From: Bin80 sp965219915
Lineage (GTDB): Bacteria; Bacteroidota; Rhodothermia; Rhodothermales; Bin80
DNA length: 64,000 nt
Reading direction: 5' to 3'
Assembly (NCBI GenBank): GCA_965219915.1
Contig: OZ244794.1
Location: 3,472,001-3,536,000 of the forward strand
Shown: piece after piece, positions 1 to 10,195 of the stretch
Layout: the number at the start of each line of letters is the position of its first letter
Position numbering within the stretch: position 1 is the stretch's first letter
Made by a program: the position numbers and the translations under genes
Notes under the pieces: generated by a model
Database searches by the model: none
What the model was told of the DNA's origin: nothing
What the model saw: the letters and a program-made list of their open reading frames with translations, nothing else

Positions 1-2
1 TG

Positions 3-3000
3 AGACCGTCCGGGCGATCAGCCACAACATTCCGGTGGGTGCAGCGATCGCTCGGACCCGGGCTGTTTCCGGGCTGGCGGCATGAGGTCGAACTGGATTC
101 CGCCACTGGTTCATTCTACACGATCACAGAACAGGTGGCCGGAAAGGATGTCAGGCATGCCATTCGGCTTACCCGGGAACAGTACCGGGATGAGAAACTG
201 TCCGCTGCCCTTGACCGAAACTGGCGAAGCCTGGTTGAGCGTCAACTTAGTCTCGAGCAACGACAGCGTCGTGGCCTCGGGCTATCCATCTCTGTACCCG
301 GTGGACGCCAAAGTGGATTCACGACCATCTTTGGGAAAAACGAAGTAGACCTGCGCGTCAATGGCAGCGCAGATATCCGGCCAGCGTTTGTTTACGAAAA
401 GAATGCGCAACAAGTCCTTGTAGGACGGGGATCACAGTTGTCCCCCGAATTCAAAATGAATTTGCGCCTAGGGGTAACCGGAACAATCGGGGATAAGATG
501 CAGGTGAATGTCGACTGGGATACTGAGCGAGACTTTGATTATCAAAACCAACTGAAACTGGTCTATACCGGTTATGAGGATGAAATTATTCAGAGCATTG
601 AAGCCGGTAACGTTTTCCTGCAAACACCGTCTACATTGATCAGGGGTGGACAAAGCCTATTTGGCATAAAAACTGAATTTCAGTTGGGGGCCTTTCGGCT
701 GACAACAGTAGCTAGCCAGGAAAAGGGACAATCAAATAGTCTCTCACTTGACGGTGGAGCCGAAACTTCAGAATTCAGCCGCAAGCCAACTGACTATAAT
801 CAACGTAAGCACTATTTCCTCAGTTACTACTTCCGCAATCGCTGGAATGATGCACTCAGCGATCCCCCCAACATCATCCTGGACGCGGTCTTTTCACACA
901 TCACGGATCTTGAAGTCTGGAAATTAACGCCGGTCTCTCCGGAAGAGCAAAATGTCCGGCAGGTTATTGCAGTCGTAGACCTGGGTGAACCTGCACGAAT
1001 CGTAACAGAGGCAAACCGTTATACGGACGAGCTTCACCCGAACAGTAATCTGGATCAGTACGATGCTATGGAGCTGCAGAATGAACTGCGCTTGGGATCT
1101 GCCGTGCCTCAGGATTATCTTGAGAGTTTTGCTATGGAGCAGCCCCTGACTACCGTGGATTACCAGGTGGGACAGTTCAAAAAACTTGAGATAGGGCGCG
1201 ACTATGATCTGGATGAGGGCCTGGGCTTCATTACCCTCAGACAGACCATCCAGGAAAGCGAAGCCCTTGCAGTGTCCTTTCGCTACCTCGCGGGAGGAAC
1301 AGAGATTCAGGTAGGTGATTTTTCCAGTCAAACCGGCGGTGGAGACAATAGCCAAGTTGGTGAACGTCTTGTATTGAAGCTGCTCAAACCGGTTAACCTC
1401 CAGCAGCCTGCGAACCTGGGGGAAGTAGATGAGCTGAACCCAGCGGCGTGGTATCTGGAAATGCGTAACATCTATGAACTTGAGCGTGGGCTCTTACCGA
1501 CCGAGTTTCTTTTGGATATCAGCTTTGAGCCGCCCGGCCAAGCCGCCACACAGACTATTCAGGGCGTCACAGGACAGCAAACGCTAATCCAGGTACTAGG
1601 ACTTGACCGCCTCAACGAAGATGGTGCCCAAAAACCGGATAATCTGTTTGATTTCCTGCCCAACTATTCGGTTATCCCCGGCGATGGATTTTTGATTTTC
1701 CCATACCTCGAGCCCTTCGGAGCGCGCATGGAAGCACTGATTGATGCCAGTGGACTCAATGACGAAGATAACGCACAAGCAAAGGAATTGTACGTGTTCA
1801 AGGAGCTCTATACCCAAAAGAAACTGAATGCTATTCGCAACACCGGCAAGAATATTTACACTATTGAAGGTTCCTACAAGGGCGGTATCCCTTCCTTCTA
1901 CGACCTGAGAGCTTATTCCGGCCTTGTTGAAGGATCCGTGCGCGTTTCTTCGGGAGGCAACACACTCGTTGAGGGGGCAGACTACATCGTGGATTATTTG
2001 GGGGGCACGGTTACAATTATTAATCCTGTACACCAGACTGCCGGCCGCGACATCGAAATTGATTACGAGGAAAACTCATTCTTCAACCTCCAGCAGAAAA
2101 CTCTTCTCGGTGCCAGGCTGGAGTACACTCCGCGCGAAGAATTTACTGCCGGCGGAACCCTAATGCGGCTGAGCCAGAAATCCATCACTGATAAATTCCG
2201 CGTCGGAGAGGAGCCCGTCTCCAATGTGATTTGGGGCACAGATACACGACTGCAACTCGAACCTCGATGGCTTACTAGGGCAGTGGACTGGTTACCCCTG
2301 ATCCAAACCAAAGAGGAGAGTTCAATCACAGTGGTCGGCGAATTTGCCCAACTGCGTCCGGGACACGTACTGACCAATGCCTTTAAAGACCAAAGGCGTG
2401 AGCTTCGTAAGAACGGACTCGATTTCTTTCCAGATGAGACTCAAGGGGTCTCCTATGTAGACGACTTTGAAGGGTTTGAGAACTTGATTTCACTGACGCG
2501 CCAAGGCGCATGGCTGCTTAGTAGTGCGCCAATTATTGGTACGCACAGTGATCTGGGAGGTGTAGATATCCCCCTGCATAATGAGGGACGATCAATCATG
2601 GGTTGGTATACCCTTAATGCGTCATCCCTGAACCAATTCGAAGGAGACCTCGAGGATGCAGTGCGGCTTGTCACACCTCAACAGGTGTTCCCTAACCGAG
2701 AAACCCTGCAGAGTGACCGCTTCCTTACAACATTTGACGTCTATTTTACGCCGCACGGACGGGGCCCCTACAATTATAATCGTGACTTAGGACGCTTCCT
2801 GGATAATCCTCGCGAGGCTTGGGGGGGCATTACGCAAAGATTAACAGAAGGGAATACCGACTTCACTTCAAAGAATATTGAGTTCGTCGAATTTGTGATG
2901 CGACCGTTTCCCGAGAAGGGAGAAACAGACCCAAACGCAAAGCTGATCATTGATATTGGCCGCATTAGTGAAGATGTGATCCCCGACAACAAGCTCAACA

Positions 3001-6000
3001 CCGAGGATGGCCTATCACTGTCCGAGGTCGGATCGGTAGGTAGTCTGGCCAGATTGTCTACTGGACAACAGAATCAAAAAATTAATCCTATTGAAGAAGG
3101 CGAACGCATTACCGAGGATGTTGGACTGGACGGCCTACCCTCATTTCCCAACAACAAATTTGAACAGGAGGGCGGTGCAGGCACCGAACAATTTGTTTTT
3201 GCCGACTTTCTTGCGTCCCTGGATAATACCGTCAGTGTTAGATATCCCGAGGTACTGGCTCGGGAAAAGGCAAAAGCCCTACTGGATCCGTCTGCCGACG
3301 ACTACTATTACTTTCTAAACGAAAGTTTTTTCAACAACAATCAATTTTATCCCGGTGGGGCCACTATACAGGAAAGATTTTCCCGATTCTTTGCAGGACA
3401 TGAACTGAATACTTTTGATGCTCAGAACAAACTGGGCGGCGGCGGAGATAACAGCGGAAACTCTCGAATACCCGATACCGAGGACATCAACCTGAACTCT
3501 GCCATTGACACCGATAACAGCTACTTTCAATATGAAGTACCGTTGAATCTCGCAACCCTGGATGAACTTGCTCGGCCCGAGAACACTAACGATTATGTTA
3601 TCAATGAAATCGAATCTCCGGGAGGCGGCGGGACCGGATGGTATCTGGTACGCATTCCAGTTAAGAATTTCACCAGACGTGTGGGGAGTATTCAGGACTT
3701 CACACTCATGGAGTCTATCCGCATTTGGACTACTGGACATGCTTCCCCGATAACCTTACGATTTGCGACACTCGAGCTCGTTGGAAGTCAATGGCGAGCG
3801 AATGATTTGGTCAACGCAACTGATATTGACGGTGAACCTGTTCCACCTGAGGATCCGCTTACCGGAGCACGAATCAGTATTGAGAGCATCAACAACGAGG
3901 AGAATCCCAACTATGAGATCCCAAAAGGCGCGGTCAGGAACCGCATCCGTGATCAACAATCGGGCAGCATTGTAGATGCTAGAGAACAAGCCATGATTAT
4001 TCGTGCAAGTAATCTTCGTGCTGACCGACATCTTGCAGTCTACCGCACCTACACCTCTCCTCAGAATTTTCTCAAATACAGAAATCTGCGCATGTTTCTA
4101 CACCTTGACGGGACCATTGACGGCAGACCCCTCGAGGCTGAAGACCGGGAAGCAGTGAGGTTTTTTATGCGACTGGGTGCAAACGAAGGCTCGGACTATT
4201 ACGAGTATGAACAACCACTTACTCCCAGTCCACTGTACAAATTGCCCGATGGGACAAACGAACGCGCCGATTACCTGTGGCGCACCAATCAACCCAACCC
4301 TGATCCAGATGGTCAGGCCATGATTGACCTCAACTCCGTCAACATCGTTCTGAGTTCACTGAACCAGATGAAATTCCTGCGTGACACCTACGAGGACGAG
4401 TCTGGTGCCGGGTTTAATCCCACGGAGGTATTCTGGAGCGATGAGCACGGAAACTTTCAGTCTGTCATAGCAGAGTTTGCCCCACCGGGCACACGAATTG
4501 GAATTCGCGGAACACCCAACCTTAACCGGATAAATACCATCGTGATCGGAATCCGTAACGCCTCCGGGGAAGAACAGGCGGTGATTGACGCAAATATGTG
4601 GGTAAATGAACTCCGGGTTTCCGGGTATGACCAGGAAGTGGGCTATGCAACTTATGGAACTGCGGACGTCAAGTTAGCTGATCTTGCACGTGTGAAGCTG
4701 TCAATGCGTATTCAATCGGATGGTTTTGGTGGACTTTCGAGTACACTGGCAGACAGAGAACAACTTAACATCCAAAACTGGACCGTAAACTCTCAATTGA
4801 ATGTGGACAAATTCATTCCCGAACAGTTTGGATGGACCTTGCCTGTCAGCGTAGAGGTGAAGGAAAATTCCAGTGTTCCACGATTTGATCCAAACCGTGG
4901 AGATATACGCGTGAGCAGCCTCCAAGCCGCAGTCGCCGCGGATTCAATGTTAACCAGTGAGGAGATTTCTGCTCGTCAGGATCAGATTCGCGTAGAGGCC
5001 CAGACGTTCTCCAGGGCGTCCTCGTACACTGCACGAATTAACAAGAGCGGATCACGTTCGCGATTGCTGCGCAATACAGTTGATGGACTCGCTTTCAGTT
5101 ATTCACACGCAGATACCGAAGGACGCACGCCCACGCAGTCCTTTCGAAACTCCTGGCGGTGGAATTCTTCACTGAGTTATCGTCTACAAGTACGTAACCC
5201 ACGCGTGTTGCGACTGTTTTCGTGGCTGGAGGAGATACCTGTTCTGAAGCTGTTAAGCGGTATTGGTCTCAACTATCTGCCCACTTCTTTGGATTACAGT
5301 TTGACTGCGAATCGTGTATTCAGCTCTTCAAAGCAACGCCCCGACCCGGTTCGTCGGCGTGGCTCTGAGTTGCCCCTAGATGTACAATTCCCCGTTCGCC
5401 CACAGCACCAGTTCACTCATTCCCGAACCTTCGGATTCCAGTACAACCCGTTCGGGTTCCTGAATCTGACTATTAATTCAAGCACGAACCAGAGCCTGAA
5501 TGCAATTGGGGTAGACACACTTTACTCCGTCATTCTTGTCGATTCCACTGGAGCAGAGTCCCGACTTGATGATACATCTCTGGCCTCACTGCTTGAAGAA
5601 GGAATAATTGATAAATCACAGATCGGGTCGAGCGCATTTGAACTCACCAGTCTGCGGCATCGCAAATTTGGACCGGTGTTCAGACAGGCACTCGGGGGCG
5701 GCGTACCAGGTGGGCCCTCTGTTCGCCCGGAATCTTATAGCTCCCAACTAAACGCATCCTTTCGCCCACGCCTTCAGCGCTACAGGGCCCTGTCCTGGGT
5801 GCAGGTGCAGGATATGACCTACGCAGCAAACTTTAGCTGGTCAAACGGATCAGTAGGCAACAACACCGGGGCTCGGATCAGCACGAACATTTCTCTCCGA
5901 GCAGGTCTTAGCCTGCGCCCACAGGATTTGTTTGAAAAGTTTGGCTTCTATCAGCGACTCCAGAATTCGCAGCGCGCTGCCGAGGCTGCTGCGCAGTCTC

Positions 6001-7607
6001 GCCGCCAACAAAAAGAGACTGAACGAAGGGAGCGTCGTGAGCAGAGACGCAGAGAAAGAGAATTAGAACGTCAAAGAGCCGAGATAGCCGACACTACTAC
6101 CACACAAGAGGTACCTGATGTAGAATTAGCCGATCCCGACGACACGCCGTCAATTGATATACCGGCATTTGATGAGCCCCAAACCGTGACAGAAGACACC
6201 ACACGCGGACGGAGATTCCAGTTTCCCCCGGGCCTGACCCCCAAAGCACTCACACGTCGATTGCTACTCGCCATCACAGGCGTCCGGGATTTATCAGTGA
6301 GCTATACTGGAGCACGCCAGACTTCGGCCAATAACATCGGCCGCCTGGACGAAAATGGAACCGTACAGGTCAACTACAGACTGCGCGATGCGGTGTTCGA
6401 CGGTGAGGGGCCTTCACTTAGATACAGGCTGGGACTTGATCGTACTATCTCACCCGAACAAGGCCGTATCCTCAACGAACGTCTACAGGTTACCGATGCA
6501 CTCAATGATGTGAATCGATGGTCTGCCCAGACCTCACTCAACCTGTCATCCAGCCTACGGATCTCACTCAACTGGAGAATGGAAAACGGCGACCGAGAGA
6601 ATCTCACCTACCGAATCCTAGACGACGGGCAACCCGGGGCAGATACAACCCGCAGCGGTAACATTTCCATTTCCGCCTGGGCGCTTGGCGCCTCCTACAG
6701 CGATCTGTTTGTGGCACAACTGGAGCAGTTCCGCGCAGACTGTGGAGAAGCCTGTGTCTCAGACGGCATATTGCCCGACACACTTTTCTCATCTGCCCTG
6801 ACAAATCGACTCGTGTACGAAGATTTTCGGTCAAGTTATCTTACACTTGGAGCTGGGGGCAGCATGCCCTTCCCACTGCCGAGCTGGAACGTCACATACT
6901 CGGGAATCTCCAAGTGGCCAATCATTCGAAGAATCGCGCAATCGGCCACGTTACGCCATAGCTATACCGCCGATTTTTCGTCAGACTTCAGATCCAATCT
7001 CCGTGGCGGCCAACTGGATGCCTTTCGCCTGGCAACCGGTCCTGTTATCGCCTTTACTATTCCCTCGGAGGAAATTGATGCAGCACGGCTCAATGAACGA
7101 TTCCAGCCGTTAATTGCGATAGATCTTTCTTTCAGGGGCAGTATTCAGACCAGTGTAGCGTGGAATAAGTCAAATTCTTACTCCCTAAGTACGACCAATA
7201 ATGTGGTCAACGAAAATCGGACCAACGAGATCTCAATTACCGCATCCTGGGCCAAAACCGGAATGAGGCTCCCGTTCCTACGCCGGACACTCAACAACCG
7301 AATCAACATGTCCATTACAATTTCCAGATCCGCCAACGATGACCGCAGCTTTTACATCCGCCGGGCAATGGAATTTGCAGCGGTTGATCGAGAATTTGAT
7401 ATTGCGCGTGCACTGGATGAGCCTTTTGTGGACGTACTGACCAGTACGTCCAGGATACAGGCACAGCCCAAGATTGGCTATCAATTCAGCAATGTCGTTT
7501 CGGCTGATCTGTTTGTTGAGTACGAGGATTTTATCGGAGACAGTCGACGACTTCCCTATACCAAGATTAACGGCGGATTCAACCTCCGCGTGAACTTCTC
7601 ACACTAA
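3..7607 (+). CDS. sprA: Cell-surface/T9SS translocon protein SprA (5' end cut by window edge)
   Basis: This is the giant outer-membrane beta-barrel that forms the conduit of the type IX secretion system; folded cargo with a C-terminal sorting domain leaves the periplasm through it. The frame is open from base 3, so the signal peptide and first residues lie to the left; the GTG at 39 is only the first internal start-like codon. The roughly 2,530 visible residues fit the family's usual length of about 2,400-2,500. The N-terminal part carries the typical SprA wording (LKLVYTGYEDEII, then IEAGNVFLQ and GGQSLFGIKTE), followed by long barrel-forming stretches ending in LRVNFSH. A very basic, Arg/Glu-rich low-complexity segment interrupts the barrel near 5,970-6,110. 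The T9SS cargo further along the window supports the role. lipB starts one base after the stop. Confidence 0.95.
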   Translation, partial: RPSGRSATTFRWVQRSLGPGLFPGWRHEVELDSATGSFYTITEQVAGKDVRHAIRLTREQYRDEKLSAALDRNWRSLVERQLSLEQRQRRGLGLSISVPGGRQSGFTTIFGKNEVDLRVNGSADIRPAFVYEKNAQQVLVGRGSQLSPEFKMNLRLGVTGTIGDKMQVNVDWDTERDFDYQNQLKLVYTGYEDEIIQSIEAGNVFLQTPSTLIRGGQSLFGIKTEFQLGAFRLTTVASQEKGQSNSLSLDGGAETSEFSRKPTDYNQRKHYFLSYYFRNRWNDALSDPPNIILDAVFSHITDLEVWKLTPVSPEEQNVRQVIAVVDLGEPARIVTEANRYTDELHPNSNLDQYDAMELQNELRLGSAVPQDYLESFAMEQPLTTVDYQVGQFKKLEIGRDYDLDEGLGFITLRQTIQESEALAVSFRYLAGGTEIQVGDFSSQTGGGDNSQVGERLVLKLLKPVNLQQPANLGEVDELNPAAWYLEMRNIYELERGLLPTEFLLDISFEPPGQAATQTIQGVTGQQTLIQVLGLDRLNEDGAQKPDNLFDFLPNYSVIPGDGFLIFPYLEPFGARMEALIDASGLNDEDNAQAKELYVFKELYTQKKLNAIRNTGKNIYTIEGSYKGGIPSFYDLRAYSGLVEGSVRVSSGGNTLVEGADYIVDYLGGTVTIINPVHQTAGRDIEIDYEENSFFNLQQKTLLGARLEYTPREEFTAGGTLMRLSQKSITDKFRVGEEPVSNVIWGTDTRLQLEPRWLTRAVDWLPLIQTKEESSITVVGEFAQLRPGHVLTNAFKDQRRELRKNGLDFFPDETQGVSYVDDFEGFENLISLTRQGAWLLSSAPIIGTHSDLGGVDIPLHNEGRSIMGWYTLNASSLNQFEGDLEDAVRLVTPQQVFPNRETLQSDRFLTTFDVYFTPHGRGPYNYNRDLGRFLDNPREAWGGITQRLTEGNTDFTSKNIEFVEFVMRPFPEKGETDPNAKLIIDIGRISEDVIPDNKLNTEDGLSLSEVGSVGSLARLSTGQQNQKINPIEEGERITEDVGLDGLPSFPNNKFEQEGGAGTEQFVFADFLASLDNTVSVRYPEVLAREKAKALLDPSADDYYYFLNESFFNNNQFYPGGATIQERFSRFFAGHELNTFDAQNKLGGGGDNSGNSRIPDTEDINLNSAIDTDNSYFQYEVPLNLATLDELARPENTNDYVINEIESPGGGGTGWYLVRIPVKNFTRRVGSIQDFTLMESIRIWTTGHASPITLRFATLELVGSQWRANDLVNATDIDGEPVPPEDPLTGARISIESINNEENPNYEIPKGAVRNRIRDQQSGSIVDAREQAMIIRASNLRADRHLAVYRTYTSPQNFLKYRNLRMFLHLDGTIDGRPLEAEDREAVRFFMRLGANEGSDYYEYEQPLTPSPLYKLPDGTNERADYLWRTNQPNPDPDGQAMIDLNSVNIVLSSLNQMKFLRDTYEDESGAGFNPTEVFWSDEHGNFQSVIAEFAPPGTRIGIRGTPNLNRINTIVIGIRNASGEEQAVIDANMWVNELRVSGYDQEVGYATYGTADVKLADLARVKLSMRIQSDGFGGLSSTLADREQLNIQNWTVNSQLNVDKFIPEQFGWTLPVSVEVKENSSVPRFDPNRGDIRVSSLQAAVAADSMLTSEEISARQDQIRVEAQTFSRASSYTARINKSGSRSRLLRNTVDGLAFSYSHADTEGRTPTQSFRNSWRWNSSLSYRLQVRNPRVLRLFSWLEEIPVLKLLSGIGLNYLPTSLDYSLTANRVFSSSKQRPDPVRRRGSELPLDVQFPVRPQHQFTHSRTFGFQYNPFGFLNLTINSSTNQSLNAIGVDTLYSVILVDSTGAESRLDDTSLASLLEEGIIDKSQIGSSAFELTSLRHRKFGPVFRQALGGGVPGGPSVRPESYSSQLNASFRPRLQRYRALSWVQVQDMTYAANFSWSNGSVGNNTGARISTNISLRAGLSLRPQDLFEKFGFYQRLQNSQRAAEAAAQSRRQQKETERRERREQRRRERELERQRAEIADTTTTQEVPDVELADPDDTPSIDIPAFDEPQTVTEDTTRGRRFQFPPGLTPKALTRRLLLAITGVRDLSVSYTGARQTSANNIGRLDENGTVQVNYRLRDAVFDGEGPSLRYRLGLDRTISPEQGRILNERLQVTDALNDVNRWSAQTSLNLSSSLRISLNWRMENGDRENLTYRILDDGQPGADTTRSGNISISAWALGASYSDLFVAQLEQFRADCGEACVSDGILPDTLFSSALTNRLVYEDFRSSYLTLGAGGSMPFPLPSWNVTYSGISKWPIIRRIAQSATLRHSYTADFSSDFRSNLRGGQLDAFRLATGPVIAFTIPSEEIDAARLNERFQPLIAIDLSFRGSIQTSVAWNKSNSYSLSTTNNVVNENRTNEISITASWAKTGMRLPFLRRTLNNRINMSITISRSANDDRSFYIRRAMEFAAVDREFDIARALDEPFVDVLTSTSRIQAQPKIGYQFSNVVSADLFVEYEDFIGDSRRLPYTKINGGFNLRVNFSH

Positions 7608-7608
7608 A

Positions 7609-8364
7609 GTGTCTGGACCAGAAACGGCGTTTGTTTATCACCTGGGTCGTGTGGCCTACCGGCCTGCCTGGGCGCTCCAGGAAGCGATCAAAGATCGCCT
7701 TATCCAAGCCAAAAGAAACGGGGAGTACTTACCCCACGTCATGCTTTTACTTGAGCACCCCCCTGTCTTCACCATGGGCAAAAGTGGCGACGACCAGCAT
7801 CTCCTCGCCCCGGGGGATGCGGAAGTAGTCTACATTGATCGTGGAGGGGATGTGACCTATCACGGCCCAGGTCAACTGGTAGCGTACTTCCTATTGGACC
7901 TGGATCGACTATACCGCGACCTGCACCGATTCATGCGAGACCTGGAGGAGATCGTCCTTCGCTCCCTTCAAGAGTTCGGCCTGACTGGATTCCGTGTACC
8001 CAAGAGAACGGGGGTTTGGGTCGGAGAGGATGGTTCTGAGCGAAAGATCTGTGCCTTTGGTATCCATGTCAGCCGCTGGGTGACCACGCATGGACTCGCC
8101 TTGAATATTGATCCGGACTTGCGATACTTCAGCAGAATCACTCCTTGTGGCATCGCCGACCGAGGGATTACCTCAATGGCTAAGGAATTGGAAAAATCCT
8201 GCGATGCCAACGCCGTTGCACGTTCAATATCGTACCATTTCGACGCAGTGTTTGGAATGCAGTCCCAAGAGCTTAGCGGAGCGGCAGCGTACAAACACTT
8301 GGAGAATCTGTTGGATCAACAAGGCATTAGCACGCACCTACTCCCCCAACCAACAATGGTCTGA
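7609..8364 (+). CDS. lipB: Octanoyl-ACP:protein octanoyltransferase LipB
   Basis: LipB moves octanoate from acyl carrier protein to the lipoyl domains of GcvH and 2-oxoacid dehydrogenases, the first step of lipoate synthesis in the cytoplasm. The 251 residues match the family throughout: LEHPPVFTMGKSG, then the signature RGGDVTYHGPGQLVAY near residue 85, Lys146 in ERKICAFGIHV and Cys180 in ITPCGI, the two catalytic residues known for the family. The start is a GTG one base after the sprA stop; it leaves the usual short lead before LGRVAYRPAW. No Shine-Dalgarno is evident, so translation may be coupled to sprA. Confidence 0.95.
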   Translation: MSGPETAFVYHLGRVAYRPAWALQEAIKDRLIQAKRNGEYLPHVMLLLEHPPVFTMGKSGDDQHLLAPGDAEVVYIDRGGDVTYHGPGQLVAYFLLDLDRLYRDLHRFMRDLEEIVLRSLQEFGLTGFRVPKRTGVWVGEDGSERKICAFGIHVSRWVTTHGLALNIDPDLRYFSRITPCGIADRGITSMAKELEKSCDANAVARSISYHFDAVFGMQSQELSGAAAYKHLENLLDQQGISTHLLPQPTMV

Positions 8365-8369
8365 GGAAA

Positions 8370-8723
8370 ATGAAAGATTCTTTAATGGAAGAATTTGCAA
8401 CTGGTTTACTCCACCAGTGGCTCCAGAATGTTTCGGAAGAGGACCTCTCATATGCAGAAGTCTTGCTGTATGATCCCGACAGCATGAAGGAGAAATATTC
8501 GGCCAGTTATTTTTCCGGGGACCAAGCCTATGTTCTCTGCCGAACGTGCGAGTGGGAGGAGGTGTTTGAGGCCTCCGAGCTTGTTTTCTCCAGCGTTATT
8601 GAGGAAATCGAAAGCTCAAAGGACGCGTCTGAAATTTGTAATTCAATTATCAGATTGGCCAAAGAAGAGCGACTCCTGCCATTACTCACCAGATGTGACG
8701 TCAGTGAGGAGATTGATCAGTAG
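8370..8723 (+). CDS. Small acidic protein of unknown function
   Basis: A 117-residue acidic protein with no signal peptide or membrane segment that I recognise. It starts six bases after the lipB stop, with a GAGG just upstream of the ATG, so it probably belongs to the sprA-lipB transcript. The body looks alpha-helical (long Glu/Ser/Leu runs) and holds four Cys, two of them in LCRTCEWEE, a spacing that could bind metal but lacks a second CxxC. It ends convergently 11 bases from the next gene. I do not recognise a family; coding status rests on spacing and sensible composition. Confidence 0.6.
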   Translation: MKDSLMEEFATGLLHQWLQNVSEEDLSYAEVLLYDPDSMKEKYSASYFSGDQAYVLCRTCEWEEVFEASELVFSSVIEEIESSKDASEICNSIIRLAKEERLLPLLTRCDVSEEIDQ

Positions 8724-8734
8724 GAATCTCAATA

Positions 8735-9241
8735 TTAATCTGACTCAGTGTACTTCACCTCGAATGGTATAACTGAATCATTGAGTTTTAGCGTGTAGTG
8801 TCCCTGTACAAAACCGTCCTCCAACATTAAGTAGAGCCTGTAGGGTCTGCGTACGCTTGCGCACACGCGCGACTGTGGTCTGCGCATTTGCAAGGTTGCC
8901 GTTACCATATTCCCTGTTCTTTCCTGGTCAAAGGCATGTAATTCCATACATGCATCTGGAAGGCTGCCCTTCACTAAAACCTCTACAAATACTGTATCGG
9001 TTTGCAATTGCATAAGGTCCGGACGTACGATAACGTGATCAAAGGTCGCAGGGAAGTAGGCAAATTCCAACTCTTCTTCAGGTACGCTGATCGTAACAGC
9101 ATTATATCCATCAGGAGCCTGGCCCTCATAGCGATGGCCGAAGCTCATATCTGGATCTGCTGGGTCTGTGGCGGCAGGTCCACTGCATGCCGCAAAAAAC
9201 CCTAGGCAGGCAACTACAAAAAATGTGAGGCATACCCTCAT
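8735..9241 (-). CDS. Putative lipoprotein, unknown function
   Basis: A 168-residue protein with a clear lipoprotein signal: basic start, hydrophobic stretch and lipobox ending FFAAC at about residue 19, followed by SGPAATDPADPD. The mature part is mostly beta-like with no family I recognise (FGHRYEGQAPDGYN near its start). Its ATG overlaps the rsfS stop in an ATGA junction, so it is the last gene of a four-gene minus-strand cluster. Likely anchored in a membrane facing the periplasm; function unknown. Confidence 0.75.
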   Translation of the reverse strand: MRVCLTFFVVACLGFFAACSGPAATDPADPDMSFGHRYEGQAPDGYNAVTISVPEEELEFAYFPATFDHVIVRPDLMQLQTDTVFVEVLVKGSLPDACMELHAFDQERTGNMVTATLQMRRPQSRVCASVRRPYRLYLMLEDGFVQGHYTLKLNDSVIPFEVKYTESD

Positions 9242-9675
9242 GGATCAAGGATGGCAACGGGGTGGTCACCAACTATCTCGGTTGGAGCATCACTCCAGAG
9301 CCGCTCAAGGTCATAAAACGCGCGCCTCTCGGGTGTGAATATGTGCACCACAAGATCTACGTAATCAAGCAAAACCCACTGGCGATGTTCCGCTCCTTCG
9401 ACATGCCAGGGTAGTTCATTACATTCGTGTTTTAGCCGGGTCTGAACGGATTCTGTGATGGCCTTGACCTGAAGGTCGGATGTAGCTGAGCACAATACAA
9501 AATAGTCTGCGAGACCACTAGTCGCCCGCATATCCATAGTGACCACGTCATGAGCTTTTTTTTCCTGTATTGCTACTATAGCTTCTCGTGCAAGAACCTT
9601 CGCAGGTACTGAACCTGTACGTTGTTTGTCAAGTTCTGGTGTGGGAATGAGCGATGATGGCTCAGTTACTGTCAT
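9238..9675 (-). CDS. rsfS: Ribosomal silencing factor RsfS
   Basis: RsfS binds L14 of the large ribosomal subunit and blocks subunit joining when nutrients are low. The 145 residues show the family core: KKAHDVVTMDMRATSGLADY, then FVLCSATSDLQV, the conserved WHVEGAEHRQWVLLDY and DLVVHIF. The first 20 residues are a poorly conserved lead, so the true start could be a few codons further in. The gene overlaps the end of the LytR_C gene by 14 bases and the following lipoprotein start by four, which points to translational coupling. Confidence 0.93.
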   Translation of the reverse strand: MTVTEPSSLIPTPELDKQRTGSVPAKVLAREAIVAIQEKKAHDVVTMDMRATSGLADYFVLCSATSDLQVKAITESVQTRLKHECNELPWHVEGAEHRQWVLLDYVDLVVHIFTPERRAFYDLERLWSDAPTEIVGDHPVAILDP

Positions 9676-10189
9676 GCAAGTCTGGAATATCAGAAGAATT
9701 TGTTGTTTCGCTGAATGGAGGAATCATTCCATAATCTTTACCAATGATTATGGAAACGTCAAGATGAAACTCATCACGCACATCTTTGCTAATACGATCC
9801 TGCGGCAACCCGAGAGATGCAGCCACCTGCTGTGCGATAGCCAAATTATCTATCCGATCGACAATGATCGTCTTCTCAACATCAAATGATCTGTGATTGC
9901 CCACCCCTACAACATCGTACCCTTTCGATCTCAAGTATCCCCGCATTCGTTCAGCAACACCATTAACACCTACGCCATTACGGACTTCTACCTGATACAT
10001 ATCGGTAGTGCCCGGGTAATCAGAGATTTCGCCAGAAGAGGCTACCTGGACGGGGAAAAGGACAGCATCCCTCAGGAATGGGACGTTCGTAAAGGTGGAC
10101 ACGATCCCAACAACAATCACCAATCCAACAAGGGCGGCAATTATATCAATGCAAAAAGCTTTCAGGCGACTCATCCGCACCGAGCTCAC
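9662..10189 (-). CDS. Membrane-anchored LytR_C-domain protein
   Basis: A 175-residue protein with one N-terminal membrane segment (about residues 10-31) and a LytR_C domain in the extracytoplasmic part, recognised by VEVRNGVGVNGVAERM, the YLRSKGYDVV helix and the IIVDR and LDVSIIIGKDY strands. In cell-wall LytR-CpsA-Psr enzymes this domain follows a catalytic domain; here it stands alone, so no transferase activity is implied. It lies directly upstream of rsfS and overlaps it. Pairing of LytR_C or LytR proteins with rsfS is seen in other bacteria as well, which supports the call. Confidence 0.82.
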   Translation of the reverse strand: MSSVRMSRLKAFCIDIIAALVGLVIVVGIVSTFTNVPFLRDAVLFPVQVASSGEISDYPGTTDMYQVEVRNGVGVNGVAERMRGYLRSKGYDVVGVGNHRSFDVEKTIIVDRIDNLAIAQQVAASLGLPQDRISKDVRDEFHLDVSIIIGKDYGMIPPFSETTNSSDIPDLHDSN

Positions 10190-10195
10190 GAGACA

